In this document: one piece after another, positions 59,379-64,000 of the stretch
How positions within the stretch are numbered: position 1 is the stretch's first letter
Layout: each line of letters begins with the position of its first letter
Source: CAZAKZ01 sp964485695
GTDB lineage: Bacteria > Planctomycetota > JAFGQW01
DNA length: 64,000 nt
NCBI GenBank assembly: GCA_964485695.1
Contig: CAZAKZ010000012.1
Coordinates: 8,157 to 72,156 of the forward strand
Reading direction: 5' to 3'
The notes under the pieces: generated by a model
The model's input: the letters and a program-made list of their open reading frames with translations, nothing else
Databases searched by the model: none
What the model was told of the DNA's origin: nothing
Translations under genes and position numbers: made by a program

Positions 59379-60833
59379 ATGACCAAGTTCATACCGGGAT
59401 ACATCCTAACGCTGCTGATTGCGGCCACCGCCACTGCAGGCGACCGGGAGGTCACCGAGGCAGATGCGCCTGAAAAGGTTCTGGTGGCCGCTTACCGCCG
59501 CATTCCCGGATTTCTGGACTCTTCCAGGTCGCTCCGTTCCCGCCATCGCACTGGAAGGCGGAGCCGGACCAGGGCCGCCCATTCCTCGATACGAGCCCCG
59601 GGAGTCCCGCGTTCTTCATCGATCCTGATCTGCGGCGACCCGAGTTGGCGGGGAATGGATCTCCAATGCCGAACCAGAGCGATTTCAGCCGATTCACCAG
59701 GGCGCCCGACTCTCTTTGGTTGGGAGCTGAACAGGCGGCCGAATGATTGTTTGGAAACTTCGGGCCGTGAGTGGGGAGCCCTGCTGAGAACCTTCCGGGC
59801 CGTGGCCCCTTCTCCCAGAGACCGCCACCTCCTCAGGCGTTATGCGAAGATCGGTCCCGGGATTCTCGCGGTATCGTCCTGGAAGAACCGCGATCCGCGG
59901 AAATCGTCGAGGGCCCGGATGTCCGGACCGGGGGCATTGCCGCACCTGCCCGGGGCGCATTCCCATTCCGTGCTCGAAGCAGAGTCCGAACCGTTCTTCC
60001 TTACCCAGCACCCCCGACATAACGCCGAGCGGCTCATGGGGCACTTTTCAGAACACCTCCTCGAGGAAAAGAGGAGGAGCCTCGCTCCGATCGAGCACGA
60101 AGTCCAGGTGTATCGGATCAACACGGTCTGCGGGCTTCCCGTTGACCGGGACGTGATGATGGGTTCCCAGCTTTTCATCGATGGTTACCTGCGAAGACGC
60201 GGCCCCCGAGCCGTGTATTCCGCGCTGGTTTCCGTGAGCAAACGAACTTCGCTGGTGGAGGGGATCTACAGGGATCTTCTCGCGGTCCGGGACAGATACT
60301 TCAGCCTCTCTCACTCTTATGGTGGCTATGAAAAAGAAACCCTGAAAGAAGAAGCCGATGAATCCGTCTCCGAGTTCGCGGACAGAAACGAAGAGCGGCT
60401 GGTTCTCCCCGATGAAACCATAGAGGAAGAGCTGGTCCGCAGACGGATGCGGGCAAAGGGCAAGATCTTCAATCCATTCAAGAAGGGGAGATTCTCCATT
60501 CGCGCATCGACCCTGGGCTTCGGGGACTGGTTCGAACTGGTCTGGAAGACGCCGAATATTCAGATCAAGGCGGCCCCGGGTCGGATGCGCTGCCGGATGG
60601 GGGGAACATTTGGAGGCTTTGAATTCGCCTCCTACGCCACCGTGCAGTGGCGGGACCGAAAAGGTAGGAGCGGCCTCGAGGTGATTCGCAGAGTCGATGA
60701 ACACACTCGCCTTCGCCTGGCCGCAGGCATCAATTTCGGCCGGGAGGCGGATCAGGAACGTGACCTCGTGGACGTGATGTCATTCACCGGCGATTCCCGA
60801 TACGTCTACCTGTCTCTGGAGCGGTCATTTTGA
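59379..60833 (+). CDS. secreted protein of unknown function, probable frameshift in N-terminal half
   Basis: A 484-residue open frame starting with a signal peptide (FIPGYILTLLIAATATA). Residues from about 205 on read normally (FFLTQHPRHNAERLMGHFSE, LAPIEHEVQVYRINTVCG, and a C-terminal beta-rich part ending in FTGDSRYVYLSLERSF), and look like a small outer-membrane or surface barrel. Residues about 50-200 are abnormally Arg/Ser-rich, while the +2 frame of 59519-59743 gives a more natural sequence (LFQVAPFPPSHWKAEPDQGR, then FLDTSPGSPAFFIDPDLRRP) until a TGA at 59744. At least two compensating frameshifts or sequencing errors are likely. No family recognised. Confidence 0.55.
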   Translation: MTKFIPGYILTLLIAATATAGDREVTEADAPEKVLVAAYRRIPGFLDSSRSLRSRHRTGRRSRTRAAHSSIRAPGVPRSSSILICGDPSWRGMDLQCRTRAISADSPGRPTLFGWELNRRPNDCLETSGREWGALLRTFRAVAPSPRDRHLLRRYAKIGPGILAVSSWKNRDPRKSSRARMSGPGALPHLPGAHSHSVLEAESEPFFLTQHPRHNAERLMGHFSEHLLEEKRRSLAPIEHEVQVYRINTVCGLPVDRDVMMGSQLFIDGYLRRRGPRAVYSALVSVSKRTSLVEGIYRDLLAVRDRYFSLSHSYGGYEKETLKEEADESVSEFADRNEERLVLPDETIEEELVRRRMRAKGKIFNPFKKGRFSIRASTLGFGDWFELVWKTPNIQIKAAPGRMRCRMGGTFGGFEFASYATVQWRDRKGRSGLEVIRRVDEHTRLRLAAGINFGREADQERDLVDVMSFTGDSRYVYLSLERSF

Positions 60834-60989
60834 CTGTGAATCGTGATGTCGCGAGAGCTTATCCGCAGGCGGTTAATTGTCTTGGGATTCCGTCCCTGAT
60901 ACTCTGGGTACCAGCCTGGTAGAGTTCAACGGGCGGGACACCTGGATGGCCATGAAGACATTCACGGATACGGCCGGAGCGAGTAAGCG

Positions 60990-63107
60990 ATGAGAATCGG
61001 TCCCAGAGGGCTGTTCCTGCTGTCGGCTCTGCTGATCATTGCCGCCGTCTGGTACGTCTTCGGCGAGACGCTGGGCGGCGGATTTTTCATGGAGGACTAC
61101 TATTTCCTCAAGGAAATCCGGGCCTCCGGGGGCCTTGACAGGACACTTCAGGATTTACACGGGAACTGGCTGGGTTTCACCGGATACCCGTATTACCGGC
61201 CGCTGGTCACCGCAAGCCTCGCCCTCGACCACGCCCTTTTCGGCCTGGAACCCTGGGGGTACCACCTGACGCATGTCCTTCTGCATGCGCTGAACGCCCT
61301 GCTGGTCATGGTCCTGGTGCAGCGGCTCTACCCCGGCGGGGGTGTTCCCGCCGGCCTTGCCGCGGCGCTTCTCTTCGCGACCCACCCGGTCCATCCCAAT
61401 GCCGTGGGCTGGGTAGCCGCTCGGTCGGATTTGCTCGTGGGGCTTGGAACCCTGTGCATGCTCGCAGCCTATCACAGGGCCTGGGTATGTCGACGACCGG
61501 CGCCGCTCATCCTGGGCGTCACGGCTTTCGCTGCCGCACTCCTGTCCAAGGAGAGCGGGATCATGGCCCTGGTGATGACGCTCTTGCTTCCCGTGAAAGT
61601 CGGGTGGCGGCGAAGGCTGCTCACGACGCTGCCGTGCATGATTCTCCTCGCGGCCTACGGAATCGCCCGGCTCGCTTTCCTGGAAGAGGGGCTGAATCTC
61701 CACGAAAGTGCCGTGCCGGCAGTGGGTGCCCGTGGGGCGGTCGCCAGGGCCACCGGCCTCTTCTGCGAGCAGCTGATGATCGTGGTGAATTCCATCAGCA
61801 CCCCGGGCCCACTCCTCGTAATGGCGGGCCTGGCCGTCATCGGCCTTTTCCGGCGGGGGGGGATTTCCCTCCTTGTCCTTGCTGTGGCCTTTCCGGTGTT
61901 CGGCCTGCTGCCGATCTTACCGATTCTCGGCAACGTGGATTCGAGCTTCTTCTTCAACTTCTCTCGTTACTGGTACCTGGCCGTCATCGGGCCGATCCTC
62001 CTTGTAGGCTTGAGCGTAGGAAGCGCCGGCCGGTGGGGGTGGATCCCCCTGGGTGCGGTCCTGGTTCTCGCCGTGATGCAAGGCCGTGAGAGCCGGGAGA
62101 TATTCGACAAGTACAGGAAGAGGCCCGCAGAAATCGCGTCAGGAGTCGCAGAGTTTCTGGAAAGCGAAGGCGGAACCGACGAACACCAGCGCGTCAATGT
62201 TCTTCTCCGTGCCCACCGCGACCTGTACGGTAACGTGCACGTCAATCCGCTTGCATTCACGGCTGCCGCCACGCAGCCGTTCCGGTCGCGGGACATCCCG
62301 CTCTACCCCCTGGAAAATTCTGCGGAGAACATCGAAGAGCTGTGGCGGTTGATCCGGCTGCACGGCGGGCATCGGGAGTTTTTCATATTCACCCTGGAGC
62401 CTGGGACCGGAAAGCCGGTGGCCGTGAAGCGGTTTCCACGGGTTTCCCGGTGGACGCTCACCACCCGGGATGGGCCTTACCGGCTGGGACAAGGGCTCTG
62501 GAAGGACATCGACTGTGCCGGCCGCTCGCCTCTCAGCTTCGATGTCATCCGCCTGGAAGGGGTGACGGGCGAGGGCAACCTCCGCGTTCTCGTGGAGACG
62601 GACCGCGGCGTATTTCAGCGAGATTGCCTGGTCATGGGGAAGGACCTGGACACCACATTCGTGTTCCGCGAGGACGACGAGTTCGTCCAGGCAAGATCCA
62701 TTTCCCGGATCAGGCTGGAGCCGGCCTCCACACAGGACAATCCGCTCGAAGGCGTGATTTCAGTGGAGCGCATCGTCGTGACCGATCTGGATACGGTCCG
62801 GTTTCTCGAGGCACCCGGGCATCGGTCCGGGATTCGCGTCCAGCCCGCGCCCCCGGTGTTTCGCTGGAAGTCGTCGACGCCGAGAGAGCTCGGAGTCCGA
62901 TTTTTGACCGCTTTCGGCTTTGATCCGCCGGCCGGTTCGCACCCGTACAGGCCGCGAGATTTACGGAAAATCCGCGACTTGCAGAAGAAAATGGTGGTGG
63001 GAGCCAACATGGGGGCCGGCTGGTTCTGGATCTTCACGACCATGCCGGAGGCGATGGAGCGAAAGAGGCCGCTGGGCGCGCTTCTGCGTGCGGATCTCGG
63101 AATGTGA
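60990..63107 (+). CDS. TMTC/PMT-like membrane glycosyltransferase
   Basis: A 705-residue protein. The N-terminal two-thirds contains about ten hydrophobic helices, with HALFGLEPWGYHLTHVLLHA, ATHPVHPNAVGWVAARSDLL and LLSKESGIMALVMTLLLPVK, the pattern of bacterial relatives of TMTC (DUF1736) O-mannosyltransferases, which use lipid-linked sugars. Residues 395-705 are soluble and beta-rich, probably periplasmic. Other members end in TPR repeats; here they are absent. ATG 60990 has GGAG about ten bases ahead. The gap 60834-60989 is without genes. Likely target: a secreted or membrane protein (inference). Confidence 0.75.
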   Translation: MRIGPRGLFLLSALLIIAAVWYVFGETLGGGFFMEDYYFLKEIRASGGLDRTLQDLHGNWLGFTGYPYYRPLVTASLALDHALFGLEPWGYHLTHVLLHALNALLVMVLVQRLYPGGGVPAGLAAALLFATHPVHPNAVGWVAARSDLLVGLGTLCMLAAYHRAWVCRRPAPLILGVTAFAAALLSKESGIMALVMTLLLPVKVGWRRRLLTTLPCMILLAAYGIARLAFLEEGLNLHESAVPAVGARGAVARATGLFCEQLMIVVNSISTPGPLLVMAGLAVIGLFRRGGISLLVLAVAFPVFGLLPILPILGNVDSSFFFNFSRYWYLAVIGPILLVGLSVGSAGRWGWIPLGAVLVLAVMQGRESREIFDKYRKRPAEIASGVAEFLESEGGTDEHQRVNVLLRAHRDLYGNVHVNPLAFTAAATQPFRSRDIPLYPLENSAENIEELWRLIRLHGGHREFFIFTLEPGTGKPVAVKRFPRVSRWTLTTRDGPYRLGQGLWKDIDCAGRSPLSFDVIRLEGVTGEGNLRVLVETDRGVFQRDCLVMGKDLDTTFVFREDDEFVQARSISRIRLEPASTQDNPLEGVISVERIVVTDLDTVRFLEAPGHRSGIRVQPAPPVFRWKSSTPRELGVRFLTAFGFDPPAGSHPYRPRDLRKIRDLQKKMVVGANMGAGWFWIFTTMPEAMERKRPLGALLRADLGM

Positions 63108-63247
63108 GCGGAAGTGGGTTTTTCAAGTTTTATGGAAGTGGTATCCTGTTTCTGCGACAGGACGGCTCAAATCTAGCAGCCCGTGGATAAACTGGCGCGC
63201 GGATGTGAATCCACCGACCGCCAGGGCAATTCTGATTGGAACCGGAC

Positions 63248-64000
63248 ATGACCAGGCCCGCAATCACACAGGGTTTCTTGATCCTCGCCTTGATATTGGG
63301 CGCATCGCTTCCCCTGGCGGCCCAGAAGAAGAAATACAAAGGCATACGTTGGGTGCCCAGCTACAAGGCCGCCCTCAAGGAGGGAAAGGACAGGGGGTGC
63401 GCGATTCTCGTGGTGTTGACCAACAAGTCGGCCCACGAGAACACAACCAAGAGCATTCTCGGGGACAAGGGCGTCATCCAGGCCACCAAGAACCTGGTAT
63501 GCGTGGTCGGCCACGACGGCTATGACCACACACCGAAGCCGAAGAAGAAGGGCGCCAGGCGCGAGGACGCCACCTGCCCCATTTACAACATCAGGTGCGG
63601 GGACCACGTGAAGGCCTCGACCGAGATCAACGCCCGGTTCGTTCGCCGCACCGTGGTGCAGACCATTGACATCCCCCAGCACATCTATGTGGATCCGATG
63701 AACGACGAGGAGCTGTTCCGCCGCCTGGGCGGCCTGACCCGTAAGGAGATGCTCTACGACATCAGCCGTGCCCAGAAACTCGTCGGCAGGGGTATGTCTC
63801 GCAAGAGGGCCAAACCGATTCGGGCCAAGATCGAGGAGGCCCTCAGGCTCATCCAGCGGTCACAGTACAGCCGCGCCGCCCGACTCCTGGATCAGTTTCT
63901 CTCCTTCAAGAAGAAGAACAAGAAAGTCCGGTCGGCGCTCATCAAGGACGGGGATAATCTGGTCTTGGAACTCGAGTCCCGGGGGAGCAACATGATCCGG
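63248..64000 (+). CDS. secreted thioredoxin-fold protein (3' end outside window)
   Basis: The frame runs off the right edge after 251 codons. A signal peptide (FLILALILGASLPLAA) is followed by WVPSYKAALKEGKDRGCAIL, which has the spacing of thioredoxin-like domains (DUF255/DsbD-gamma type) where CxxC would stand; here the residues read NKSAHEN, so redox activity is unlikely. Residues 80-105 are Lys/Pro-rich. A helical C-terminal part (ARLLDQFLSFKKKNKKVRS) begins before the edge. Proteins of this form are frequent in Planctomycetota. The gap 63108-63247 shows no gene. Confidence 0.7.
   Translation, partial: MTRPAITQGFLILALILGASLPLAAQKKKYKGIRWVPSYKAALKEGKDRGCAILVVLTNKSAHENTTKSILGDKGVIQATKNLVCVVGHDGYDHTPKPKKKGARREDATCPIYNIRCGDHVKASTEINARFVRRTVVQTIDIPQHIYVDPMNDEELFRRLGGLTRKEMLYDISRAQKLVGRGMSRKRAKPIRAKIEEALRLIQRSQYSRAARLLDQFLSFKKKNKKVRSALIKDGDNLVLELESRGSNMIR

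Noticed and set aside
1..64000. CRISPR arrays, prophage, rRNA or tRNA genes
   Set aside because: No regularly spaced repeats, phage structural genes, rRNA-like sequence or cloverleaf was recognised by eye; a covariance-model scan was not possible.

Overview
The window is about 60% G+C, gene-dense, and reads as the replication-origin neighbourhood of a double-membraned (Gram-negative) bacterial chromosome. Outer-membrane and LPS functions are present: an LpxL-like acyltransferase, a DUF374 acyltransferase, KdsC, KdsD, a very large LptC/LptA-like protein and LptD. So is a complete bacillithiol pathway (BshA, BshB, BshC). Together with RNase HIII, a type-2 orotidine-phosphate decarboxylase, a GyrA with a YPTLVR signature in its quinolone region and many secreted unknowns, this suggests Planctomycetota or a neighbouring, little-cultured phylum. 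No rRNA gene is present, so that placement is an inference of low confidence.

Layout. 1-6.4 kb (minus): 5' part of gyrA, a membrane M48 peptidase, an LpxL-like acyltransferase coupled to a FabF-like synthase, and a small zinc ribbon. 6.6-9.5 kb (minus): rnhC, dapF and an RtcA-like cyclase whose active-site histidine seems to be missing. 9.8-15.3 kb: a degenerate histidine-kinase-like gene (plus) facing a tight minus-strand operon of a secreted PIG-L deacetylase, a small membrane protein, a peptidase-MA protein and a DUF374 acyltransferase. 15.5-17.4 kb (minus): zinc ribbon/J-domain protein, HNH endonuclease, lipoprotein. 17.7-24.2 kb: a lipoprotein and a membrane cyclophilin, parB carrying an internal parS site, acylphosphatase, a membrane protein, a phosphoesterase, and a protein ending in an HPr-like domain. 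24.4-32.3 kb (plus): polyprenyl sugar-phosphate transferase, sigma-70 factor, then pyrF, a methyltransferase and bshC-bshB-bshA. 32.3-33.9 kb (minus): an MglA-like GTPase fused to a GAF-like domain.

34.6-40.7 kb is the classical origin cluster dnaA - AT-rich gap with DnaA-box-like sites (candidate oriC) - dnaN - DUF721/DciA - gyrB. It is followed by an MshEN-domain protein and tatA. 42.0-49.5 kb (minus) is an LPS unit in transcription order kdsD, kdsC, giant lptC/A-like gene, lptD, joined by overlapping stop and start codons. 49.8-53.8 kb (plus): M50 peptidase with a leaderless-looking promoter, scpA, fmt, rsmB. 54-58.5 kb: a single-TM protein, a TIM-barrel sugar-phosphate isomerase-like protein, an orphan winged-helix-like protein, a signal peptidase I with a large insertion, and a mini zinc ribbon. 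58.5-59.4 kb holds no convincing gene but carries an inverted repeat in AT-rich sequence. 59.4-64 kb: a secreted unknown with a probable frameshift, a TMTC-like membrane glycosyltransferase, and a thioredoxin-fold protein cut by the window end.

Recurring sequence habits: AGGAGG-type ribosome binding sites, frequent GTG and TTG starts, ATGA overlaps inside operons, and TTGACA-17-TANNNT promoters that can be read directly upstream of gyrA, dnaA, tatA and several others.

No CRISPR array, prophage, tRNA or complete insertion sequence was seen. The least conventional points are the giant Lpt bridge protein, the lptD start, the HPr-tailed protein, the MglA-GAF fusion, the pseudo-histidine-kinase, the RtcA-like protein without its nucleophile, and a methyltransferase at the head of the bacillithiol operon.
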